DNA from: an uncultured Microbacterium sp. | Lineage (GTDB): Bacteria > Actinomycetota > Actinomycetes > Actinomycetales > Microbacteriaceae | Assembly (NCBI GenBank): GCA_947503655.1 | Contig: CANNEP010000016.1 | Coordinates: 1 to 45,130, forward strand | Direction of reading: 5' to 3' | DNA length: 45,130 bases | Shown here: piece after piece, positions 18,738 through 26,477 of the stretch | How the letters are laid out: every line of letters starts with the position of its first letter | How positions within the stretch are numbered: the stretch's first letter is position 1 | Program-made: the position numbers and the translations under genes | The notes under the pieces: generated by a model | What the model was told of the DNA's origin: nothing | The model's input: the letters and a program-made list of their open reading frames with translations, nothing else | The model's database searches: none

Positions 18738-20191
18738 TGGTTTAGCACCGCCTCCATGACCTTTTTCGCGATGGGAGCCGCGATTTCATCCCCTGAACCG
18801 GATTGGCCTTGACCGCCGCCGTCTTCTACAACGACTGCAATCGCGATCTCCGGGTTATCTGCCGGCGCAAAGCCGGTAAACCAAAGCGTGTAGGGCCGAT
18901 CGTCGTTCTCTGCAGTACCGGTTTTTCCGGCCACAGAGATTCCCTCTATTGTTGCACCCCTCGCCGCACCGTTTGCGACATTGGCGACCATCATTGAAAC
19001 CAATGTTTCGGCGGTCTTTTTGTCGACGGCGCGACCGATCTCGGTGGCTGCCGTCTCTGACTCAACGGTGAGGTCGGGTGCAATGACCCGATCAATCATC
19101 GTCGGGGTCATCACGATGCCCTCGTTCGCGATGGCCGCAGAGACCATCGCGACCTGCAGCGGCGTCGCACGGACGTCACTCTGCCCGAAGCCGCTCAGCG
19201 CGGTTTGTGCCTCATTGAGCGTCGGCGGGTAGAACGACGGCGTCGACGTGAGCGGCACATCGATGGACTGGTTCCAGCCGAACTTTTCGGCCTGCTCACG
19301 AATCGCCTTGTCGCCGAGCTTCACGGCCAGCTCAGCAAACGGCACGTTGCAACTCAGCCGCAGCGCATCCGCAATCGTCACCGTCGCACCCGGACCACAG
19401 GTTCCGCCCGTCGCATTGCTCACCAGGTGATCTGAACCGGACAGCTGGTACGTCGCGGGGTTCGGCAGCGTCGAGGCCGGGGTGTACTTGCCCGATTCGA
19501 TGGCAGCGGCAGCGACAACGACCTTGAAAGTGGAACCAGGAGGGTTGAGGTTGCCGGCGATGGCACGGTTGAACAGCGGGTCGCCCTCAGCGTTAAGCAG
19601 CTCTTGGTAGGCGGCCTCGACGGCGTCTGAGTCGTGCGAAGCGAGCAGGTTCGTGTCGTAGCTCGGGGTGCTCGCCATCGCCAGAATGCGGCCGGTCTTC
19701 GGCTCGATCGCGATGACCGCACCCTGGTAGCCCTGCAGGGCATCCCAGGCGGCCTGCTGCGCGACCGGGTCAAGCGACAGCTGAACGGAGGAGCCACGGG
19801 GCGCCTGGCCAGACAGAATGCGCTGAATGCGGTCGAAGAACTGGCTGTCGTCGGTTCCGGTGAGCACATCGTTGGCGGCCGACTCGATGCCGGTGGACGA
19901 CTGAATAACCGGGTTCAGGTAGCCCGTGACCGGAGCCCACATTTCGGGGGACTGGTACACGCGCTGGAAGGAAAACACGTCGTCAGACGGCACGCTCGAG
20001 GCAATGACGCTGCCGTCGGCGAGGATGATGTCGCCGCGCTGTACTTCGTAGCTGTCGTACAGGGTGCGCTTGTTCTGCGGGTGTGCGGCGAGCTCGTCAG
20101 CGGCCATCGCCTGAATCCACGTCGTGGAGGCCAGGAGCGCGAGGAACATCACGAGCATGACGACACTGAGGCGGCGAACTTCTTTCGTCAT
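18734..20191 (-). CDS. pbpA: Class B penicillin-binding protein PbpA (peptidoglycan transpeptidase)
   Basis: 485 residues. One N-terminal membrane helix (about 8-28), a short dimerisation region, then a transpeptidase domain with the active-site STFK (about residue 220), SCN (about 280) and KTGTAE (about 425). It cross-links peptidoglycan strands; pairing with the SEDS glycosyltransferase encoded just upstream is well established. Start and stop both overlap neighbours by 4 bp, which ensures coupled translation with rodA and pknA. Confidence 0.94.
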   Translation of the reverse strand: MTKEVRRLSVVMLVMFLALLASTTWIQAMAADELAAHPQNKRTLYDSYEVQRGDIILADGSVIASSVPSDDVFSFQRVYQSPEMWAPVTGYLNPVIQSSTGIESAANDVLTGTDDSQFFDRIQRILSGQAPRGSSVQLSLDPVAQQAAWDALQGYQGAVIAIEPKTGRILAMASTPSYDTNLLASHDSDAVEAAYQELLNAEGDPLFNRAIAGNLNPPGSTFKVVVAAAAIESGKYTPASTLPNPATYQLSGSDHLVSNATGGTCGPGATVTIADALRLSCNVPFAELAVKLGDKAIREQAEKFGWNQSIDVPLTSTPSFYPPTLNEAQTALSGFGQSDVRATPLQVAMVSAAIANEGIVMTPTMIDRVIAPDLTVESETAATEIGRAVDKKTAETLVSMMVANVANGAARGATIEGISVAGKTGTAENDDRPYTLWFTGFAPADNPEIAIAVVVEDGGGQGQSGSGDEIAAPIAKKVMEAVLNQ

Positions 20192-21573
20192 CCGATCACC
20201 ACCCGAGGTTGACGGCGTACCGCATCAGACATGCGCAACAGCAGGGCCACGATGATCCAGTTCGCGACAAGGGAAGAACCACCAGCCGCGAGGAACGGCG
20301 TGGTGAGACCCGTCAGCGGAATGACGCGCGTGACGCCACCGACCATGATGAACACCTGCAGTGCGAGCGTGAACGCGAGGCCCGTCGCGAGGAGCTTGCC
20401 GAAGTCGTCTTGACCGGCGAGGCCGATGCGCAGGCCGCGGCTAACAAAGATCATGTACATCGCGAGAATGGCGAAGACGCCGACGAGGCCGAGTTCTTCG
20501 GCGAGCGACGGCAGAATAAAGTCGCTCTGGGGGAGCGGCGTTTCTTGCGGGCGCCCCTGACCCCAGCCCTGGCCGAAGAGTCCGCCGTAGGCCATACCAA
20601 ACAGGCCGCGCACGAGCTGGTAGCTACCACCATCAGCGTTCATGACATCGGGGTTGAAGGCGTCGAGCCAACTCACGAAGCGCCAGTGCACGTAGGGCAA
20701 CACTTGCGACGCGAAGAACGCGCCGACGGCGGCGAGCACGACACCGATCAGTACCCAGCTGGTCTTGCCGGTGGCGACGTACAACATCGCGACGAACATG
20801 CCGAAGATCAGCAGACCCGTACCGAGGTCGCGCTGCAGCACGATCGTGCCCAGTGACACGAGCCAAATGACAAGGAGAGGGCCGAGCTCACGCGGGCGCG
20901 GCCACGTGATGCCGAGAAAACGGTGGCCCGTCGAGACGAGGCTCTCGCGGGTGCGCACGAGGTAGCCGGCGAAGAAAATCGCGAGGCAAATCTTGGCGAT
21001 TTCACCGGGCTGGAAGCTAAAGAATCCGCCGATGGAGATCCATACGTCGGCGTTGCCGCCACCGTTGAGGAACGGCACGAACGGCAACAGCAGTAGCACG
21101 ATACCGGCGAGGCCGAACAGGTACGTGTAGCGGAACAGCACGCGGTAGTTCTTGAGGAACACCACGACGGCAATCGCGGCAATGAGCGACAGCACCGTCC
21201 ACACGACCTGGCGGGTGCCGGTGGCTTCCCATCCTGAGCTCTCTACCGCAATGTCGATGCGGTAGATCATGGTGAGGCCCAGGCCCGTGAGGATGGTGGC
21301 GATCGGAACCACGAACGGGTCGGCATCGCGGGCAACGAAGCGCAGCAGAATGTGCAGCCCCAGTATCAGCACCGCAATCGGAACCGTGAGCCACAGGAAG
21401 TCTGGCTGAATGGTTCCGATCGCCCCCAACTGCACCAACACGATCGCCGTCGCGATGACGACGAACGCGAAAATGATGAGCCTGAGTTCGCGGTTGCGCT
21501 GCGTTTGCGGCATGCGAATCTTGCGGAGCGCCTTGAGCACTGCGGTATCGGAGTGCTGCGCCTGAGCGGTCAC
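20188..21573 (-). CDS. rodA: SEDS-family peptidoglycan glycosyltransferase, RodA/FtsW type
   Basis: 461 residues with about 12 membrane helices. Family motifs include GDLGTGLL-like QRDLGTGLLIFGMF with the key Asp, the loop LFGQGWGQGRPQETPLPQSDFILPSLAEELG, and VGGVTRVIPLTGLTTPFLAAGGSS. SEDS proteins polymerise lipid II into glycan strands. Partnership with the adjacent class B PBP and location in the pkn operon suggest RodA rather than FtsW, which usually lies in the dcw cluster. Overlaps pstP and pbpA by 4 bp each. Confidence 0.93.
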   Translation of the reverse strand: MTAQAQHSDTAVLKALRKIRMPQTQRNRELRLIIFAFVVIATAIVLVQLGAIGTIQPDFLWLTVPIAVLILGLHILLRFVARDADPFVVPIATILTGLGLTMIYRIDIAVESSGWEATGTRQVVWTVLSLIAAIAVVVFLKNYRVLFRYTYLFGLAGIVLLLLPFVPFLNGGGNADVWISIGGFFSFQPGEIAKICLAIFFAGYLVRTRESLVSTGHRFLGITWPRPRELGPLLVIWLVSLGTIVLQRDLGTGLLIFGMFVAMLYVATGKTSWVLIGVVLAAVGAFFASQVLPYVHWRFVSWLDAFNPDVMNADGGSYQLVRGLFGMAYGGLFGQGWGQGRPQETPLPQSDFILPSLAEELGLVGVFAILAMYMIFVSRGLRIGLAGQDDFGKLLATGLAFTLALQVFIMVGGVTRVIPLTGLTTPFLAAGGSSLVANWIIVALLLRMSDAVRRQPRVVIG

Positions 21574-22805
21574 TTGTTCGCCTCCGCAGATGCGCTGAGG
21601 CGATCGACAATCGCCTCAGCGTCGCTCAATGAGCGGGCGCCGAGCGTGGCTTCGACGCGGCTACGGTCAAAGTCGGTGAGGTCGGCGAGCATGATGTTGG
21701 TGTCTTCGTACGGCTGCGACAAGCGGAACGGACCGACCGATTGCTGCACGCCCTGGAAAATCACGACCGAGTCTTCATCGGCACCGACGTAGTACAGCGT
21801 TTGCGTCCACTGGTAGCCCATATAGAGGCCGCCGGCGATGGCTGCGATGACAAGAATGAAGGCGGTGAGCCAGCCCAGCCGGCGGCGACGCGCACGGCGG
21901 CGGTCTTCTTCGATGACCTCTTCGAGAAACTCGGCGGCCGGTTCGAAGTGGCTGGGCTCGTTGGCGGCGGTGCGCACCGGGTGTAGCCAGCTGGTGCGCG
22001 GCTTCGCGGCCGGAACCTCGATGCCGATGGGGTTAGCGGCGGAACCAACAATGGTGGGTGTTCCGGAGAACATTTGGTGAGCGCCACCGACATCGACCAT
22101 GACGATTGTGACGTTGTCGGGGGCGCCGCCATCGAGAGCCTGCTTGAGGAGGATGTCGGCGGTGCGACCCGGTGCATAGCCGTGCGCGAGGGCCTTTTCG
22201 GTGTGCGCGTCGTCGACGACGCCGCTGAGACCGTCGGAGCACAGCAACCAGCGGTCTCCCTCCTGCGTCTTCATGACGAAGGTGTCGATCTCCGGGTTGG
22301 CATCCATGTCGCCGAGCACGCGCATGAGCACCGACCGGCGCGGGTGGTAGCGCGCCTCTTCGTCGGTGATGCGGCCCGAGTCGACAAGGCGCTGCACGAA
22401 GGTGTGGTCGGTCGTGATCTGCGTGAGGGCGTGATCACGGAAAAGATAGATGCGGCTGTCGCCGATGTGCGCGATGACGGCGTAGTCATCCACCATCACA
22501 ATCGCGACGACCGTGGTTCCCATGCCCGCAAGCTCCGGGCGCTTCTTGACCATCTCGATGAGGTCTTGCGCGGCCTGCGTGATGCTTTCGCGGAGGGCAG
22601 CTTCGGCTTCGTGCGGTGCCGCGAAGGCGCGGTCGAGGGATTCGAGGCGTGCGATCGCGATGGACGACGCGACGTCACCACCAGCGTGACCACCCATGCC
22701 GTCGGCCACCGCAAACAGATTGGCGCCGGCGTACCCGGAGTCTTGGTTGTTGGAGCGGACCTTACCGGTGTGGGAGATCGCGACGCTCGAACCCTCGAAT
22801 GCCAT
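21570..22805 (-). CDS. pstP: PP2C-family Ser/Thr phosphatase PstP
   Basis: 411 residues. PP2C domain in the first 240 residues with metal-binding aspartates in SGYAG-NLFAVADGMGGHAGGD, then GDSRIYLFR, LCSDGLSG and GGAPDNVTIVMVD. A membrane helix at about 313-333 (RLGWLTAFILVIAAIAGGLYMGY) leads to a short extracellular domain of about 75 residues. PstP reverses phosphorylation by PknA/PknB. Its start is 3 bases after the fhaB stop. Confidence 0.94.
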   Translation of the reverse strand: MAFEGSSVAISHTGKVRSNNQDSGYAGANLFAVADGMGGHAGGDVASSIAIARLESLDRAFAAPHEAEAALRESITQAAQDLIEMVKKRPELAGMGTTVVAIVMVDDYAVIAHIGDSRIYLFRDHALTQITTDHTFVQRLVDSGRITDEEARYHPRRSVLMRVLGDMDANPEIDTFVMKTQEGDRWLLCSDGLSGVVDDAHTEKALAHGYAPGRTADILLKQALDGGAPDNVTIVMVDVGGAHQMFSGTPTIVGSAANPIGIEVPAAKPRTSWLHPVRTAANEPSHFEPAAEFLEEVIEEDRRRARRRRLGWLTAFILVIAAIAGGLYMGYQWTQTLYYVGADEDSVVIFQGVQQSVGPFRLSQPYEDTNIMLADLTDFDRSRVEATLGARSLSDAEAIVDRLSASAEANK

Positions 22806-22808
22806 GCG

Positions 22809-23306
22809 TTACTTCCGCAATTCGAAAACGGTGGCGCCCACCTTGACGGGGGCTCCGGCACGGATTGGCGTCGGGTTTGTCACCTTGTCGCCGTCGTGCC
22901 ACGTGCCGTTGGTGGAGTCGAGGTCTTGAATCATCCACTGCTCGCCCCAGAGAACGAGGCGGGCGTGGTGGCTGGACGTGAAGTCATCACGAATAACGAG
23001 ACCCGATTCGCGCGAGCGACCGATCGTGAGCGGCTCGGTGCCGAGGGGAATCTCCAAGCCCGCCTTCGGGCCCGAAGTGATGACGATGCGGCTCACCGTG
23101 CTTGTCGTTGCGGCGTCGCCCGCGGGCTTCGGGTGCTCCTTGACAGGTTTGACGGGCTTGACCGGCTTCGGGGTCTCAGCCTCGGGCATCTTGCGCGCGC
23201 GCACGCCGAAGAGGTCAGCACGTAGCGAGTAGACGACCGCGAAGATGAAGAACCACAGCAGCACCAAGAATCCGATGCGCAACAGCAAAAGGGTGAGTTC
23301 AGTCAT
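22809..23306 (-). CDS. fhaB: FHA-domain membrane protein FhaB (FipA)
   Basis: 165 residues. A membrane helix (about 5-27) is followed by a KPVKPVKPVK-type linker and a C-terminal FHA domain (about 75-160) with GRSRESGLVIRDDFTSSHHARL and DLDSTNGTW, the phosphothreonine-binding residues. FhaB is a substrate and adaptor of the PknA/PknB system, involved in cell division and growth. Overlaps fhaA by 4 bp. Confidence 0.93.
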   Translation of the reverse strand: MTELTLLLLRIGFLVLLWFFIFAVVYSLRADLFGVRARKMPEAETPKPVKPVKPVKEHPKPAGDAATTSTVSRIVITSGPKAGLEIPLGTEPLTIGRSRESGLVIRDDFTSSHHARLVLWGEQWMIQDLDSTNGTWHDGDKVTNPTPIRAGAPVKVGATVFELRK

Positions 23307-24037
23307 GCACCGTACTCCCGTGCGTCGAAGATCCGTGTTGATGCATCCGGCTCACGGCGAGACGGGCGCGACGACTTGGGAATCACCTGGAATGTGATCG
23401 TCGTCTCGCCAATAAGAATGCTTTGGCCCGCAGACAGCGGCGTCTTAGTGAATCGCTGGCCGTTGATCTTGGAACCATTGGTCGAGCCCAGGTCGATCGC
23501 CATCGCGCGCTCGCCGTCCCACACAATTTCGACGTGCTTGCGGCTCGTGCCGGCATCGGGGACAGTGATGTCACTGTCGCTCCCGCGACCAATGACGGTG
23601 CGCGCCTTCGTCAGCGGGTGGCGGCGACCGTTGATGTCGACGGCTGCCTGCCAGCTCACGTCGGCAGCCTGCGCCGTCTCTGACTCGACCCTGATGGTTC
23701 CGGTCGCCACATTGTCACGCGCGTGCAGCGTGATCGACACGGGGCCGGCAAAGGAATAGCCCTGCTTCTTCGCGTGCACCTGAACGAGTTCGAGTAGTTC
23801 GGACTCGAGCGCCGAACCTAGCGACAGCATGCGCTTGTGGTCGGCAGGGTTCAAGAAAACGTCGAGTGTGTTGGGCGCGAGAATGCGCTCGCGGCTGACC
23901 ACCGCGGCCTGCGTGTCGAGTTCGCGGCGCAGTGCGGAGGCGATTTCCACCGGCTGAATGCCGCTGCGGAAGGTGCGAGCGAAGGCACCATTAACGGCGC
24001 GCTCAAGCCCCTTCTCGAAGCTGTCAAGTAATCCCAC
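23303..24037 (-). CDS. fhaA: FhaA, DUF3662 and FHA domain protein
   Basis: 244 residues. The N-terminal DUF3662 domain (about 1-115: MGLLDSFEKGLERAVNGAFA, PVEIASALRREL) is joined to a C-terminal FHA domain (about 150-230: IGRGSDSDITVPDAGTSRKHVEI, DLGSTNGSKINGQ). FhaA binds phosphorylated partners such as the pseudokinase domain of MviN in mycobacteria and modulates wall synthesis. GTG start preceded by GAGGAG, four bases away. First gene of the seven-gene operon running to pknB. Confidence 0.93.
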   Translation of the reverse strand: MGLLDSFEKGLERAVNGAFARTFRSGIQPVEIASALRRELDTQAAVVSRERILAPNTLDVFLNPADHKRMLSLGSALESELLELVQVHAKKQGYSFAGPVSITLHARDNVATGTIRVESETAQAADVSWQAAVDINGRRHPLTKARTVIGRGSDSDITVPDAGTSRKHVEIVWDGERAMAIDLGSTNGSKINGQRFTKTPLSAGQSILIGETTITFQVIPKSSRPSRREPDASTRIFDAREYGA

Positions 24038-24332
24038 GGATCTCCTCGGGCATGGTGGATCGGGTCTCAGACCTAACCGACAGAATAGACGCTAACTCTG
24101 GACGCACCCGGAAAACGGTGCCCGGATCAGCGAAACTCGTGAATCTTTCGGGGGATTCTCTGTCACCACCCTGCCCCCTTTGAGCGAGCATAGCGAGACA
24201 AAACGTGCTGACGGGAGCGGAATGGCTGGGTTGCGGGTGCGGAACGGGGGTACGCGCCCGGGGGAGCGGCTGGTTTTTACGTGGCGGGTGTGCGTGATAC
24301 GCTCGGAAGGTTCCGTTCGAGAAATCGAACAC
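24038..24332. other. Intergenic region between the fhaA operon and tRNA-Leu
   Basis: About 295 bases without a gene. It should hold the operon promoter on minus (a TATTCT-like hexamer, plus-strand complement near 24082-24087, is a possible -10) and the tRNA-Leu promoter on plus. It also contains a degraded copy of the TTGAGCGAGC dispersed repeat at 24180-24207 and a hairpin GTTCGA-GAAA-TCGAAC at 24315-24330. A Rho-independent terminator is not seen here. Confidence 0.5.
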
Positions 24333-24416
24333 GCGCGAGTGGCGGAATAGGTAGACGCGCTGGCTTCAGGTGCCAGTGCCTGCAAGGGCGTGGGGGTTCA
24401 AGTCCCCCCTCGCGCA
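24333..24416 (+). tRNA. tRNA-Leu (CAG)
   Basis: 84-base class II tRNA: acceptor GCGCGAG / CTCGCGC, anticodon stem CTGGC/GCCAG, anticodon CAG at 24367-24369, an extra arm typical of Leu (TGCCTGCAAGGGCG) and T-arm GGGGGTTCAAGTCCCCC. CCA is not encoded. Confidence 0.97.
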
Positions 24417-24422
24417 CAGAAC

Positions 24423-24466
24423 AACGTTGAAGGCCCCGGATGAAAATCCGGGGCCTTCAACGTTTT
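24423..24466 (+). terminator. Rho-independent terminator after tRNA-Leu
   Basis: Perfect 19-bp inverted repeat (24423-24441 with 24446-24464) around a GAAA tetraloop, ending in T4. Unusually long and flawless. Confidence 0.9.
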
Positions 24467-24505
24467 ATCGACCAGCCACCAGCCCCGAGGTTCCGCTCTC
24501 CGCTG

Positions 24506-24587
24506 TCACGAAACCCGTGCTTTGGCGTGAAACCCGTATGTTTTGGCGCGATTGATACGGGTACCGCGTTGTTTTACGGGTTTCACG
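24506..24587. repeat. Four-copy AAACCCGT direct and inverted repeat structure
   Basis: GAAACCCGT occurs at about 24510 and 24529, each followed by TTTGGCG. The complement returns as ATACGGGT (24555-24562) and TACGGGTTTCACG (24575-24587). CGTGAAACCCGTA (24526-24538) is a perfect 13-bp partner of the last copy, and ACCCGTAT (24532-24539) a perfect 8-bp partner of the third, so two alternative hairpins compete. It lies between tRNA-Leu and the 3' end of aceA. Confidence 0.6.
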
Positions 24588-24693
24588 ACGTGGCGGAGCG
24601 AGCCGCAGCCGCGCCCCACACCCGCACAACGAAGAGCCCACCGCGTCGAAACGCGATGGGCCCCGAGCGCGAGCGAATCAGCCCGCAACGAAC

Positions 24694-26289
24694 TCAGCCG
24701 AACTGGTTCATCGTGTTTTCTTTGCCGCCTGCCTTGAGGGCGGCGTCGCCGGCGAAGTATTCCTTGTGGTTGTCGCCGATGTCGCTACCAGCCATGTTCT
24801 GGTGCTTGACCGTCGCGATCCCCTCGCGGATTTCGCGGCGCTGAACGTCGCGAACGTAGGTGAGCATGCCTTCGTCGCCGAAGTAGCCCTTCGCGAGGTT
24901 GTCGGTCGACAGCGCAGCCGTGTGGTACGTCGGCAGCGTGATGAGGTGGTGGAAGATTCCGGCGCGGGCGGAACCATCGCGCTGGAACGAACGGATCATC
25001 TCGTCGGCCTTGGCAGCGAGCTCGGTGTTGTCGTACTCGACGCTCATGAGTGCCGCGCGGTCGTATGCCGAGACGTCCTGACCCTGCTCTGCGAGCAGGT
25101 CGTAGGCCTGCTGGCGGAAGTTGAGGGTCCAGTTGAACGACGGGCTGTTGTTGTAAACGAGCTTGGCGTTCGGGATGACCTCGCGAATGCGGTCAACCAT
25201 GCCAGCGATCTGCTCGACGTGCGGCTTCTCGGTCTCGATCCAGAGGAGGTCAGCGCCGTTCTGTAGCGACGTGATGCAGTCGAGCACGCAGCGGTCTTCA
25301 CCAGTTCCGGGGCGGAACTGGTAGAGGTTGCTGGCGAGGCGGCGCGGACGCAGCAGCTTGCCGTCGCGCTTGATGATGACGTCGCCGTTGCCGAGCTCGG
25401 CCTCAGAAATCTCTTCAACGTCGAGGAACGAGTTGTACTGGTCGCCCAGGTCGCCGGGGGTGTTGCTGACGGCGAGCTTCTGCGTGAGGCCGGCTCCGAG
25501 CGAGTCGGTGCGGGCGACGATGATGCCGTTGTCGATGCCCAGCTCAAGGAAGGCGTAGCGCACAGCGTTGATCTTCGCGATGAAGTCCTCGTGCGGAACC
25601 GTAACCTTGCCGTCCTGGTGACCGCACTGCTTCTCGTCAGAAACCTGGTTCTCGATCTGGATCGCGCAGGCACCCGCCTCGATCATCTTCTTGGCGAGCA
25701 GGTAGGTTGCCTCGGGGTTACCGAAACCAGCGTCGATGTCGGCGATGATCGGAACCACGTGGGTTTCGTAGTTGTCGATCTGCGACTGAACGAATTCGAT
25801 TGCGGTCTCGTCGCCGGCGGCGCGTGCGTTGTCAAGCTGCGTGAAGAGCAGGTCGAGCTCACGGGCGTCTGCCTGGCGGAGGAACGTGTAGAGCTCTTCG
25901 ATGAGCGCCGGAACCGAGGTCTTCTCGTGCATCGACTGGTCGGGCAGCGGGCCGAACTCGGAGCGGAGTGCGGCAACCATCCAGCCGGAAAGGTAGAGGT
26001 AGCGCTTGTTGGTCGTCTTGAGGTGCTTCTTGATCGAGATCAGCTTCTGCTGACCGATGAAGCCGTGCCAGACGCCGAGCGACTGCGTGTAGACCGAGGA
26101 GTCGTTGTCGTACTCGGCCATGTCACGGCGCATGATGTCTGCGGTGTACTGCGCAATCTCCAGACCCGTCTTGAAACGGTTCTGGGCACGCATGCGGGCG
26201 ACGTATTCCGGGTTAATGCTGTCCCAGCTGGAACCGTTCTGCTGCTTGAGCGAATCCACGGCTTCTTTGTCGTTCTGGAATGCAGTCAC
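24694..26289 (-). CDS. aceA: Isocitrate lyase (long form)
   Basis: 531 residues. GTG start at 26289 after GAAGGAG; the frame is open 11 codons further but without a ribosome site. Catalytic loop EKQCGHQDGK (KKCGH in E. coli) and Mg-binding DIDAGFG are present; the C-terminus ends ENTMNQFG. The length matches the long isocitrate lyase subgroup (about 530 residues, as in Pseudomonas) rather than the 430-residue E. coli type. It splits isocitrate into succinate and glyoxylate in the glyoxylate shunt; malate synthase G is 3.5 kb away. Three palindromes lie upstream. Confidence 0.96.
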   Translation of the reverse strand: MTAFQNDKEAVDSLKQQNGSSWDSINPEYVARMRAQNRFKTGLEIAQYTADIMRRDMAEYDNDSSVYTQSLGVWHGFIGQQKLISIKKHLKTTNKRYLYLSGWMVAALRSEFGPLPDQSMHEKTSVPALIEELYTFLRQADARELDLLFTQLDNARAAGDETAIEFVQSQIDNYETHVVPIIADIDAGFGNPEATYLLAKKMIEAGACAIQIENQVSDEKQCGHQDGKVTVPHEDFIAKINAVRYAFLELGIDNGIIVARTDSLGAGLTQKLAVSNTPGDLGDQYNSFLDVEEISEAELGNGDVIIKRDGKLLRPRRLASNLYQFRPGTGEDRCVLDCITSLQNGADLLWIETEKPHVEQIAGMVDRIREVIPNAKLVYNNSPSFNWTLNFRQQAYDLLAEQGQDVSAYDRAALMSVEYDNTELAAKADEMIRSFQRDGSARAGIFHHLITLPTYHTAALSTDNLAKGYFGDEGMLTYVRDVQRREIREGIATVKHQNMAGSDIGDNHKEYFAGDAALKAGGKENTMNQFG

Positions 26290-26309
26290 GATGACTCCTT
26301 CGGCGGGTG

Positions 26310-26401
26310 GTGACTCAGTCACTCATTGGCGTTTGCTTATTCTCACAATGGGGCTGTGAGAAGGCTTCTTCTGGCCAATTCGGGGGAGAAGTTTCGCGAA
26401 A
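26310..26401. promoter_or_regulatory. Three palindromic operators upstream of aceA
   Basis: GTGACT-C-AGTCAC (26310-26322), TTCTCACA-N7-TGTGAGAA (26340-26362) and TTTCGCGAAA (26392-26401), all perfect dyads, lie within 110 bases upstream of the aceA start. The middle one overlaps a possible minus-strand -10 (GAGAAT). They are likely binding sites for carbon-source regulators; which ones is not known. Confidence 0.6.
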
Positions 26402-26477
26402 TTTTTACTGTTGTGCAGAATCCGGTGCTCGGAGGGCACAAATGCGCCCGGAGGCGCGATTCAAGCACACAGAGATT

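Noticed and set aside
24333..24700. tRNA-Leu as an integration site
   Set aside because: No integrase, no direct repeat of the tRNA 3' end, and downstream genes are core metabolism.
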